A stretch of DNA of 64,000 nt from Cerioporus squamosus (lineage: Eukaryota > Basidiomycota > Agaricomycetes > Polyporales > Polyporaceae). A program made the position numbers and the translations under genes. The stretch lies in NCBI GenBank assembly GCA_022592435.1, contig JABYQS010000062.1, positions 146,779 to 210,778 on the forward strand, in the 5' to 3' direction. Below the pieces are notes generated by a model that was not told the origin of the DNA, ran no database searches, and saw only the letters and a list, made by a program, of their open reading frames with translations. Position 1 is the first letter of the stretch, and each line of letters begins with the position of its first letter. Positions 11,912-21,927 of the stretch are shown here, piece by piece.

Positions 11912-13490
11912 ATGACACTCTTCACCCACTCTGAGTCTGCCTACCTCACCTCCTTCCTCTCCGCCGTCGACCTCGACTCGTCCATCACCCCAGATGGCTC
12001 CGTCGACCCCTCCCTCGCCGCCCACGTCCCCCAGCTCCAGGGCAGGGAGGCCCTCGCCCAGGCCACCAAGGACCTCATGGCTCTCGACGTCCCCGCCTCG
12101 TCTTCCAGCTCCAGCACGAGTACCAGCACATTTCATCACCCACCACACCACATAGCACACTCGCAGCCCGCACAGGGAAGCACACCGAGCTACTGGCCGA
12201 GCATACCTCCAGCCGAGTCCCTGTCCTCGGCCGCGCTCAAATTCGGGACATCGGGCGTCCGCTCGTCCTCTCCCGCAAACTACCTCTCCCGCGGTCTGAG
12301 CAGTTCCATCGCCCCTTCCGATTCCTCGCGATCGGTCCCGCAGCTCGAGCGGCCGAGTTCCGGCTCCAGCAACATCTTCGCAACGTCCCTGTCCTCGCAA
12401 CCACATCTTCAGATCGCCCCCTTGCGCGGATATGACCCCCCAGGGTCCTCTTCGGGCTACACGCTCCCTCCCATCTCGACGTCTGGCTTCCCAAATGGAG
12501 CGAGCCAGCAGGAGAGCCCGATGCGGCCGTCTGCAATGCCGTCGCCCGCATCTGCGCCCTCGGTGCTCGTGAACAGCACCACGCCCACCTCCACGTCGGT
12601 GAAGCGGTCTCTGCCCAGTTCCGCACAGTCCGAAATGGAGCCGAACTCAGCGAAACGCCTCCGTCCGTCTCCGTCCACGTCCGCTGCCGCTGCCGACGCC
12701 GACGCAACCCGGCCCCGCCGAGCCGCCGCGAGTAAGAGCACCCCGGCTGCTCCTCGGTCGGTATCCGCAAGCTCGAACACAGCTGCGGGGACGCAGGCGC
12801 AGACGCAGACGAACGGCAGCAGCGCAAAGGGCGCCCTGCTCTCGCCCTCGCAGAAACGCGCGAACCACATCCAGTCCGAGCAGAAGCGGCGGGCGAACAT
12901 CCGGCGCGGGTACGAGGCGCTCTGCGAGACCGTGCCCGCCCTGCGCGAGGCCATCCGGGCAGAGGACGAGCGCGAGCGCGCGAAGGAGCTCGAGGAGGAG
13001 GCCGCTGCGAGTGCGAGGGGGAAGGCGCGGGGAGGCGCGGACAAGGGCAAGAAGAAAAAGAAGGGAGACGGCGAGAAGGCGGATGGCCGAGCGGGTCCGC
13101 GGAGCGAGAATGTCGTCCTGCAGAAGAGTGCGTGTTTCGCCGCCTATGCCTTCGTTATGTGTCCCAACGTCGCCCGCTTGGCGGCTGGACTCTCCATCAT
13201 TACTCCTTGTTTTGCTGACGTGTTGACTTGATGACTGACGTGCACCCCTCTCTTCAGCCATCGACTACATTCAGGGCCTTCTCGCGGAACGATCTGCCCT
13301 CCAACAGCGACTAGAGCTTGCGCGGAGCATGCTCCCGCCCCTGCATCCTGCGCTCCCCGTCGACCCCCGTCACATGGATCCAGCCGGGGTACCCCTCTGG
13401 GAGCGCGAATGGAACGGCGGCATGGACCTGGATGCGACCGCTGGCGCAGGTGGCGCAGGGGAGGACGAGGGGAGCGAGGACGAGGGCTAG
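11912..13490 (+). CDS. bHLH transcription factor with expanded loop
   Basis: This is a nuclear basic helix-loop-helix protein of 482 residues. The first about 310 residues are Ser/Pro-rich and disordered. The basic region and helix 1 read NHIQSEQKRRANIRRGYEAL at about residue 317, with the His-Glu-Arg spacing that in Max/Myc-type proteins reads the CACGTG E-box. Helix 2 (VVLQKTIDYIQGLL) spans an intron at 13128-13257 whose removal restores KTIDYIQ. Between the helices lies a long loop, roughly 50 residues, rich in Lys/Glu/Ala (KGKKKKKGDG). The C-terminus is short and acidic (EDEGSEDEG). I chose the ATG at 11912 (MTLFTHSES). An in-frame ATG at 11807 would add 35 residues that look like 5' UTR. 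It is convergent with the RFC5 gene. Confidence 0.85.
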
Positions 13491-13794
13491 CGGCGGCCCC
13501 GGTTCGACCCGGACTCTGCGACGTGTAGGATATGCTCGGTCGCTGTCAGACACTGGACTCTGATGGGCACAGTGCAAGTGCAGGACGGGAGACGTGTGAT
13601 GCATGAACTATATACTACTATACAGTATACCCTGGAATAACAATACAACAGCAGATCGCACAGCTCGCAGCTCGAAACAGCTCCGCACGGAAAGCGGATA
13701 GATGGGATATGAGTGAGAGGTCCGAGGTCGCGATCATTCTGACGGATCAGGAACTTTGCAAGCTCCTTGCAAGAGCGAGAAGGCCAGTGTTTCG

Positions 13795-15566
13795 TCAAAA
13801 GTCGTCAAAGTCGGCCTCCATGTCGAAGCTGTATACGAAATGCTGCAAAAGGGTCGGGACCAAAGTCGGCACGTAATCGACGGCATAGGAGGAGTAGGAA
13901 CGCACCTTGTACAGGCTCATGACCTTGACGACCCAGGCCTCCAGGTGGAAGATCTTCTTATTTCCGACCCGCATCCGTGCCTCCTGCATAGGAAGAGAAC
14001 TAGGTGAGCTGGCCGGACAGAGCGGAGTAGAGAAGCTGCGACGTACGTATATCGCGGCCCAGTGCATGATGTCGGCCTTGAGCGCCTCGTCAACCTGCTC
14101 GACGACCTTGTCTGCGATCGTCTGTGTCCAGGCGAAGTCGACGCGCTACATCAGAAAGTGCGACGAGCCGGTTGGGGACATTGAGCGCACCTTGAGCACG
14201 ATGGACGGCGGGATGCAGTGGCTGAGGAGCTCGTAAAGCTTCGCGCGGACCTCCATGACGCGTGCGGGCGACTGCTCTTGGATGATCATGTCTGCGACTT
14301 TGTGGCAGTAGGTCTCCCAGTCGGGTTTTGCGATGTGCAGTGCGCTTGCTTCCAGGTCGGGGCTGGAAGGCTCAGTGAGTGCATGCACAGGGGAGCCAAG
14401 ACAGCGTAAATGAGCGTACTTCTGCATCTTGAGGGCCTCGAGGACGAGGAGGGCTTTCCGCAGGTTGCCGTTTGCGTCCTCTGCGATGAGCTTGACGGTC
14501 TTCTCCGGGATCGAGAAGCCCTCGCGTTTGGCGACGTGGTCCAGCACCGTTTGCATCTGCACTCCCGCCACCGTCGGTTGGTTGATCTCGTCGTCCTTCC
14601 TTTGACCAGCCCAAGACGGAGGAGAGTACGCACCTCTTCTGCGGTGGGCGCGGCGACGCGCATGAGCAGACAGCGTGAACGGATGGGCGCGATGAGCTTG
14701 CTCGTGCTGTTTGCGCACAGGATGAGACGCATGTTGGACATGTACTTCTCCATCGTGCGACGGAGCGCCGCTTGCGCGTCGCGCGTCAGCGAGTCAGCTT
14801 CGTGGATCACCACCACTGTATGTAGAGTGGACGGGACGAAATAAGGTGCTAAGTGTCAGCAGGCGGGGAAGAAGCCATGGAAGAAGACACAGACGCACCC
14901 TTGAATCGCTGCTTCGCGCTGAGGTCGACCTGCTGCGTCTGCGCGATCTCCTTCAGGATCTCCTGGATGACCACCCGGTCGTAGTTGCCCACTTCGCTGT
15001 TCGCGCGCGGACAGACAAAGGAGGCTTGGGTTACCGATCCATCGGCCTACGAGAGAGCGGACCGCCACGCACCTGGGAGTGATCTCGATGTGGTAGTTGC
15101 TCTGCACGATGTTCACGTCGAGCTTCCGCTTCGTTGGCGTGAGGAACACCCGTTGGTCGATTTTGAGCTGTACCCATCCCATCCCACCCAGCCTTGATTG
15201 AGCACATGCTCCAGCACGCCCCAAAAGGAACACAACCACATACCTTTTCCACACCTTTCCCGAACAGCTCAAGCAGGGTCCCTGCTATCCGCGTCTTCTT
15301 CCCCGCTCCAGAAGGCCCGTAGAACAGCATATGCGGGAAGTCGCCTGAAGCTGCCTGCATCATGCGCGTTCCAGACCATTACAGTCAGCTGACTGTGGAT
15401 ATTGAGCTCAGTATGTCACTGACGAGAGCCTTCAGTCGCGCAGACAGCCCATGGTGGTAGTGCAGGTCGTCGAGCGAGCGTGGCCGGTGCTAAACAGTGT
15501 CGTGTCAGCGCAAATGAAGAAGGACTTTGCTGAGCACCTTCCAACCTTATCTACCCAGAGAGACAT
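13795..15566 (-). CDS. RFC5: Replication factor C small subunit (human RFC3 / yeast Rfc5)
   Basis: This is an AAA+ subunit of the RFC clamp loader, which opens PCNA and loads it on primed DNA in the nucleus. The first exons give MSLWVDK and then [19 protein letters not shown], the classic N-terminus. Walker A is [10 protein letters not shown], the Walker-B region is [20 protein letters not shown], and the SRC motif is PIRSRCLL. The C-terminal collar domain ([20 protein letters not shown] and later blocks) ends in EADFDDF. Walker-B DE(A/C)D is changed to HEAD, as expected for this degenerate subunit, which does not need full ATPase activity. There are at least eight short introns, and the start ATG at 15566 makes a 7-codon first exon. 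The stop is 305 bp from the bHLH gene stop (tail-to-tail). Confidence 0.93.
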
Positions 15567-16207
15567 AACTGAATGGTCGGCCCAGAGATAGGAGCGTGAG
15601 GCAGGTAGTGCACGGCGGAAGAAAGACTGAACGAGGCTCGCAGGAACGGATGGAGGCGCTGAGGCGCGCTGGCTACCGAGGCGTCTGTCGCGAAATGTCA
15701 CGTCGTGACCTGACGCGTCTCGCTACTAGGCTCGCGAGTCTACTGCGAGGCAGCAGCGAGGTCTAGTCTCGTACCTATTCGTTCAATGGTGGCGGGGTGC
15801 GGCTCCAAACCGAACCGGAGACCACTTCCTCCTCGGAAGGGCCCTTGGTCACTCCTAGTAGTACTCACTTTCTCACAACTTGAAGCCGGGCTGATACTCA
15901 CCTGATACTTACTTATCCTCGTGCACGCTTGATTTCATGACGAGTCCACATCATCTACTCGGCACACCAGATGCGCAGTGCAACGGATGCAATGGAATAA
16001 GCTACAACAAAAAAGACAGCGTGCATAACACTACAACAGATTAAATTGTCGACTTCTTCCGACTCCTCTCTCTCGTGTATGCGCGAGCGTATGGTGTGTA
16101 TGGTGTGTACGCTCTCGAGTCGTCTATGCATGGACATCGATCCTCTCCCAGGCCTCATCGAACCTCTCCTCCGAAATGTCCGCAACTTACAAATGGCACC
16201 AGGGAAC

Positions 16208-18357
16208 TCATGTTAGAGCGGGTGCATTGCCTGCTGGCGTCGGGGGCACCATACCATTCTTGAGCGCGCTCCCTTGCACTTCATCCCTCCTGAGGTGCAG
16301 CTCGGCCTGGCCGCCCTTCAGCTCCTCGACCGTATGATGTGGCAGCGAACCGTTCGTCTTCACGGGCGTGTCCGGCGTCGAGTCTGCGGGCGACTCAGCC
16401 ACGGGCTTCGCCTCCGGCAACTCAATGCGCGTCATCTCCCGGACGAACGAAGTGCCCCAGAACGCCGCCGAGTACTTGTTGACGTACTGCACGGCAGAGT
16501 TGTGTCAGAAGCGCGCTTACATATATGGGACGGCCGGAAGTACACACCTTGAACAGCTTCCTGTGATTCTCTGCGCGCGTCTCCGAGTCCATGGTGACGG
16601 ACTGGAAGATGGCGTCGGCGACCTCTTGTGAGTCCCAAGGGTTGACAACGATACTGCCGTTCAAGCTCTGCGCGGCACCCGCAAACTCTGAGAGGATCAT
16701 GACGCCCTGCCGTTGTTGCTGGCAAGCGATGTACTCGTACGAGACCTGCAAGATCGTCAGCCGACAGTCCTCATCCGCAGCAGACAGAGAAACGCACCAG
16801 GTTCATACCGTCACGTGTACTAGTAACGAGACACACGTCGCTGACGGCGTAGAGGGCGCACAGCTCGTCGAACGGCAAGCTTTTGTGCATGAAGTGGATG
16901 GGCATGAAGTCGACCGTTCCGAAGCGACCATTGATACGGCCAACAAGCTCGTTGACTGTGGCGCGCAGGTTCTGGTACTCCTCGACGTCCTGTCGTGACG
17001 GGACGGCGAGCTGCGCGAGAACGACCTTGCCGATCCACTCCGGATGCTGCGTGAGGAAGAGCTCCAGGGCGTGTAGCTTCTGGGGGACACCCTTGATGTA
17101 GTCGAGGCGATCGACACCAACGATGACCTTGCAGCCGGCGAAGCGCTGCTCGAGCTGAGCGATGCGCTTCTGGACAGACTCCTTCTTCAGGTTGTCGATG
17201 AAGGACGAGGGGTCGATACCAATGGGGAATGTACCGACGTGCGCAAGGCGGCCTTCAAACTCAACACCGTTCGGCATTGTAGGGAGACCGAGGATACGCG
17301 TGCATGACGAGAGGAAGTGACGAGCGTAATCGTATGTGTGGAAACCAATGAGGTCGGAGTAGAGAATACCAAGCAGAATTTCTCGTCGGACAGGGAGGAT
17401 TCTGCGTAGCGGTCAGCATTCTGCATCGCATGCGTGAGAGAGAGCAAGATGAGATGAGCGTGGTCTTCAACAAACTTTGCGGAATCCGAATTGGGTATAG
17501 GAAGTATGCACGGAACGGAAGATCCGCAAACAGGATGCGCAGAACCCAAGGGCGGTGAATCGGGATCGAAACAGGAACGCGTCTCACGGGGCCGATCACA
17601 GGTGATCGTCCGAGAATGCGAGCGTGGGGCGAAAAAACCAAGAGTGCCAAATGGCGAAAGAAAATGGCAAGACTGACCTGTAGATCTCACTGGATGGGAA
17701 GGGCGTGTGGAGGAAGAAGCCGATCTTGATGTCGGGGTATCTAGGAGGCGGGACTTCCTCGCAGTTCACGCCGTCGAGGATGCGGCAGACCTCGTTAGCG
17801 GTCATGTCGCCGACGTTCTGGGGACCGTCGATGAGGGTGCGGAGGAGCATGGGGAGGAGCATGAGGTGGTAGTCCTGCACCCAAACCATGGAGCCGGGAG
17901 AGAGCTGGGTCATGATTGCCTCTGCGAAGGCCATGTTCGCCTGGCGGTAGGCGAGCCAGTTCTCGTCCTCGAAGTTCATCTCACCGGGATGGTAGTGGAA
18001 GAGGGGCCAAAGGATAGAGTTAGAGAAGCCGTTGTAGTGGCGATCGGCGACCTCATCGTCGAGGTAGACGGCTTGGCAGGAGTACTCCTCCTTCAAGCGT
18101 TTGTCGACAATGGGACGGTCCTTGGGAGGGATGAAGAAGCCGGGCCAGCCGATCCAGGTGAAGGACATGGACTTTTTGCAGCCAGAGAGGGCGGAGACGA
18201 GGCCGCCAGAGGACATCTTGAAGTGGTACTCGCCCGAGGCATCCTTGTTGATTGTTATGGGGAGACGGTTGGAGACGACGATGATGTGCCGCTGCTCGCC
18301 GGGGGCGGGGGGCGGGATGGAGAGGTCGGGCGTCGCGGGGTCTGCGGCGGGGGACAT
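16208..18357 (-). CDS. TPS1: Trehalose-6-phosphate synthase (GT20)
   Basis: The enzyme joins UDP-glucose and glucose-6-phosphate to trehalose-6-phosphate in the cytosol, the first step of trehalose synthesis for stress tolerance and carbon storage. The order of motifs is HIIVVSNRLPI, SSGGLVSAL, IGWPG, WPLFHYH, WVQDYHL, FFLHTPFPSSEIYR, VGVDRLDYIKG and STRDGMNLVSYEY. Introns at 17402-17677, 16746-16797 and 16487-16547 all keep frame and leave 586 codons. There is no phosphatase domain, so this is the single-domain synthase. The C-terminal about 65 residues after WGTSF are Pro/Thr-rich and not conserved. The start is the ATG at 18357 (MSPAADP); further in-frame ATGs lie upstream to about 18504, so the N-terminus could be longer. 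The upstream 600 bp is GC-rich. Confidence 0.93.
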
Positions 18358-19927
18358 GGCGGGACTGTCGTAGACTGGCTGTCTGGCGTGGGTGGACGTG
18401 GTCGCCGCAGCGGGAGGGGAGAGCGAGAAAAGACGGAGGGCTGGTACTAGGGTTAGGAGTGCAGTTGCTCTTGTAGGGCTCATCGATGATGCATGTGACA
18501 TCATCGCACGAGGCCCGCGGGCGGCTCCCGACGTTTCCCCGCAGTGCGGCTGCCGCGTTTGGGCAGCTTCGCTTCGTTTACGTCTCGCCCTTGGCCGGGC
18601 AATGGCCGGGCACATGCCGTACGGACTATCGCAGCCATCGCCCGCCCGGCGTGCTCGCCTTGGGCTGATCGTCGCTCTCTTCCCGCTCCTTATGGCCTTG
18701 CGTCCATCCCCGCCCGGGTCCCTCGATCCGCCGCGCGTCGAACGTGGGTCTGTGCTCGCTCTCTCTTCGCTCCTCTCCCTTCCCTCTATCGCCACCCCGG
18801 CCCGCTCGTGCGCAGCCAACCTTCGTCTCTCTGGATCTGCGCCTTTCGGAGGCATTCCCTCGCCCCGTGGTAGCTTCGCGAAACCCGTTCGGCCGATTAT
18901 CGCTCTTCAGCATATCATTCGGCGACATATCTCTCAAGGGGATCCCACTGATTGATCATATACTACAGTAACGGGTACGTAACGCATTCTTCGTGGCAGG
19001 AGCTATCGGTGTGTATCGTAGCAAATGCATCGTTAGTTATGCCAAGAGATGCCTGCCATTGTCGTCGTCTGCCCGAGAACAGCCATGTATCTTGGTGAGG
19101 AAGGACTGCACTCCCCGAACTCACGTTCCAGGTAGGCCTATCCTATGCGGCTGTAAATCATCCAACAAGCAGATGCAAACCTAGGACAAAACATCAGACA
19201 CGCCGCGACGGCATCGTCTTGTTCCCAGGGTCGATAACCACCACTCTCGCTCATAACCCCTAGGAGCCCTAGGACTATTGTGCTGCTCTTCGTGCGGTGT
19301 GCGCGCCCAGACACTTGACCTCTGTACAGCGGCGTGTGCGCCCACATAACATAGCTACTATCCTGTGAACGCATACGACGTTCAAGGGGTGTCGTTCTCG
19401 CCTGTCCAGCATTTCATCAGGTGAGCTGTGCCGGTGCTCCTCATCGAGGCTCTTCGACGACTTCACAAAATTCACAATCCAGATTCGGAGCTACAGCGCA
19501 CCGATTTTCCCCGAGTCGATAACCACAATCCTTCGATTGGGGTCGTTGTGCTCCGTTCCAGCGATGGATACCCTCTGAGACTTGATATCTGCGCCATGCA
19601 TGTACGCGCTCGAAGAATAGTTGCTATGCCTGGAACACGCCACGACGCTCAATGGCAGCGGTGACTGGTGTTCTCCTGTTTAGCACACCGTCAGGTGAGG
19701 AGTATCGGTACAGCTTGTCCTCCGAGCGCATACAGTCTGACCTCAGTTGCATCGCGCCCAGGAAGGATCATGGCATGGAGGAGTGAACCCTCAGAGACGT
19801 TCAATTCGCCGAACATTTCGACTCGTCGAGTGGACCAGCATAAATACGGGCCACGAAGTCGACCAACAATATTTCCACACAACTCATCTAGCTACGAAGA
19901 CCCTCCACATCTAGCCCTCAGAGTGCC
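18358..19927. other. Shared promoter region between divergent TPS1 and ADH genes
   Basis: No gene is supported in this 1.57-kb divergent intergenic space. The left 600 bp is very GC-rich and pyrimidine-rich and is likely TPS1 promoter and leader. The right part contains a TATA-like box for the ADH gene. Confidence 0.5.
19840..19846 (+). promoter_or_regulatory. TATA-like box of the ADH-like gene
   Basis: ATAAATA lies 82-88 bp upstream of the ATG at 19928, a normal distance for a basidiomycete core promoter. The assignment rests on position only. Confidence 0.4.
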
Positions 19928-21486
19928 ATGGCCGCCACCAGAACCACCATGCGCGCCGCCGTCTACGTGCCCGGCAACAACGAGCTCGTCCTGCAGGACG
20001 TGCCCATCCCGACCCCAGGCCCGCAGCAAGTCCTGCTCAAGATCGCCGCGTCCGGGGTGTGCCACTCCGACACCTTCGTCCTCTCCGGCGCCCTGCCCGA
20101 CCCCCGCAGCTACATCCTCGGGCACGAGAACGTCGGCTACGCCGTCCAGTACGTGCTTCCCCTCCCAAGCAGTGGTTATCTCTTTATCAGCGGCGGAGTT
20201 CAGCTCACACATCGCCGCTTCGCAGACTCGGCTCGGAGGTGCAGGCCATCACCGTCGGGGAGCTGTACGCCATCTGGGACGTGATCCCGTGCGCGCTGGC
20301 CCACCCCTCGACGGCGCTGTCCCCGGCCCTCAATACCATCGGCCTCGGGAAGAACGGCGGCTTCGCCGAGTACATCGTCGTGAACCAAGCCGAGCTCCTA
20401 CCCGTGGTACGTACTACGCACCGCTCAGCATACTCCCGCTCACAGTACACTGGTACCGCGTTCGCTCACCCGGTGACACCACTTGCAGCCGCGCGGCCTG
20501 GCCCCAGAAGTCGCCTGTCTCGCGGCAGACTCGCTCATCACCGCCTACAACGCCGTGCACAACGTCGCGCAGGTGCGTTCCCCTGCCCTCCAGGCGTATC
20601 CGTTGACAAGCAAGGATCTGACACCTGTCCCGGGCCCTCCAGCTCGCCCCCGGCACGACGAAGCGCGTGCTCATCTTCGGCATCGGCGGGCTCGGGCACC
20701 AAGCCGTCCAGCTCGCGCAGAGCTACGGGGCGACGGTGTACGCGTGCGACATCAAGCCCGCCGCGCGCGCGCTCGCGCTCTCCCTCGGGGCCGCGCAGGC
20801 GTTTGACGTTGGGGGCCTCGCCGCGGCGCTCGCCCCCGCTGCCAGTGACCCAGCGGCGGGCCCCTTTCCAGGTCGACGTTGTGATCGACTTTGTGGCTAC
20901 CCAGGAGAGTGAGTGGTTCTCGCTTGAAGGCCTCTGAAGTCCGAGTCTAGGGGGCCGATGTGTTTGTTGTTGGAAGGAAGGAAGGAAGAAGCTGACGACG
21001 GACCCTGCAGCGTTCACGCTGGCGAAGGACGCTGTGAAGCTCGCCGTTGCGGACACGACAGGCCCGGGCGGGCTGATCGTCCTCGTCGGCGTCTCGGCGG
21101 AGGAGCTCCCGATGAGTTCGCTGGAGCTCATCGAGTGGCGGACGAACGGTGAGTCCACATTATTGTTGGTCTCGAGGTTACGCGTGTAAGTACTCGCACT
21201 GACCGTCCACGATCATTCCGCCGTTCCGACTTGCAGTCCTGCCCGCCCTGTACGGTACCCTCGACGACATGAAGGCCGCGCTCGATCTTCTCGCCAAGGT
21301 GAGCTCCACGGATACGGATTGTCTCCCGTGGCACTGGCACTGAGCGACCGTGTTTGTCGGCCTTTGCAGGGAGTCGTGAAGCCGGTGGTGGCCGCCGAGC
21401 CTCTGGAGAAAGTGAACGATATCCTCAACGGACTGAAGGCGGGAACCGTCACCGGGCGGAAGGTGGTTATCCCGTCACGCGCGTGA
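19928..21486 (+). CDS. Zinc-type alcohol dehydrogenase-like oxidoreductase lacking the structural-zinc cluster
   Basis: This is a medium-chain dehydrogenase/reductase with an N-terminal GroES-like fold and an NAD(P)-binding Rossmann fold. The catalytic-zinc residues are present (GVCHSD and ILGHENVG), and the cofactor motif is IFGIGGLGHQAVQLA. The family usually has four Cys for a structural zinc after the GDR(V)-like segment. Here that segment reads ITVGELYAIWDVIPCALAHP and has a single Cys. Introns at 20149-20225, 20407-20488, 20573-20642, 20909-21010, 21149-21236 and 21299-21369 are canonical. With only these the sum is one base out of frame. A further intron at 20808-20871 with a weak GTTGGG donor gives 334 codons and the join AFD-VDVVIDFV. 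Otherwise there is an indel near 20860. Its substrate is unknown (alcohol or aldehyde). Confidence 0.8.
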
Positions 21487-21927
21487 ACAGTTCAGCCCTG
21501 TAGCCTACTTGCGGCTGGTATGTTGGATATGTTGGTCATGATGCATGGGGTAGATACAGTTACATCTTGGCGTGTTCGACGATGGAGTCGTGCTATTCAA
21601 TGTGTTGTGCCATACACACCAGACTGGCATGTACAGGAATGAATCATTTTCTATGAATACCTGGAGACCGAGGTCGGACAGGTTCGTACCACACTGACAC
21701 TGCGTGGTGGTTAGATTATGGCCCGCAGGTCCCGGGTTTACAGGACATGAAATCTGAGAGGTGGAAGTCATTATACTATGGTACGATACATTTGTGTGCG
21801 GTTGAGTGTGCGTGTCTAGGAGAATGGACGTAGTATGCAATATGCACACAGTGTGTGCTGGTAAATACGTTGGGGTCGTGCTGATCATTGGCGGCGAGAC
21901 AAGCTGAAGCACCGCATGCAGGGTCGT

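Noticed and set aside
12237..13261. Several antisense frames across the bHLH gene
   Set aside because: They are shadows of GC-rich, Ser/Pro-rich coding sequence with no domain.
17707..18450. Long + strand frame opposite the TPS1 N-terminal exon
   Set aside because: The TPS1 motifs are on the other strand. This frame is Val/Gly/Glu-rich shadow sequence.
21505..21912. Possible small Cys-containing secreted protein on the - strand
   Set aside because: It has no convincing signal peptide, lies between two convergent stops, and its composition resembles 3' UTR sequence.
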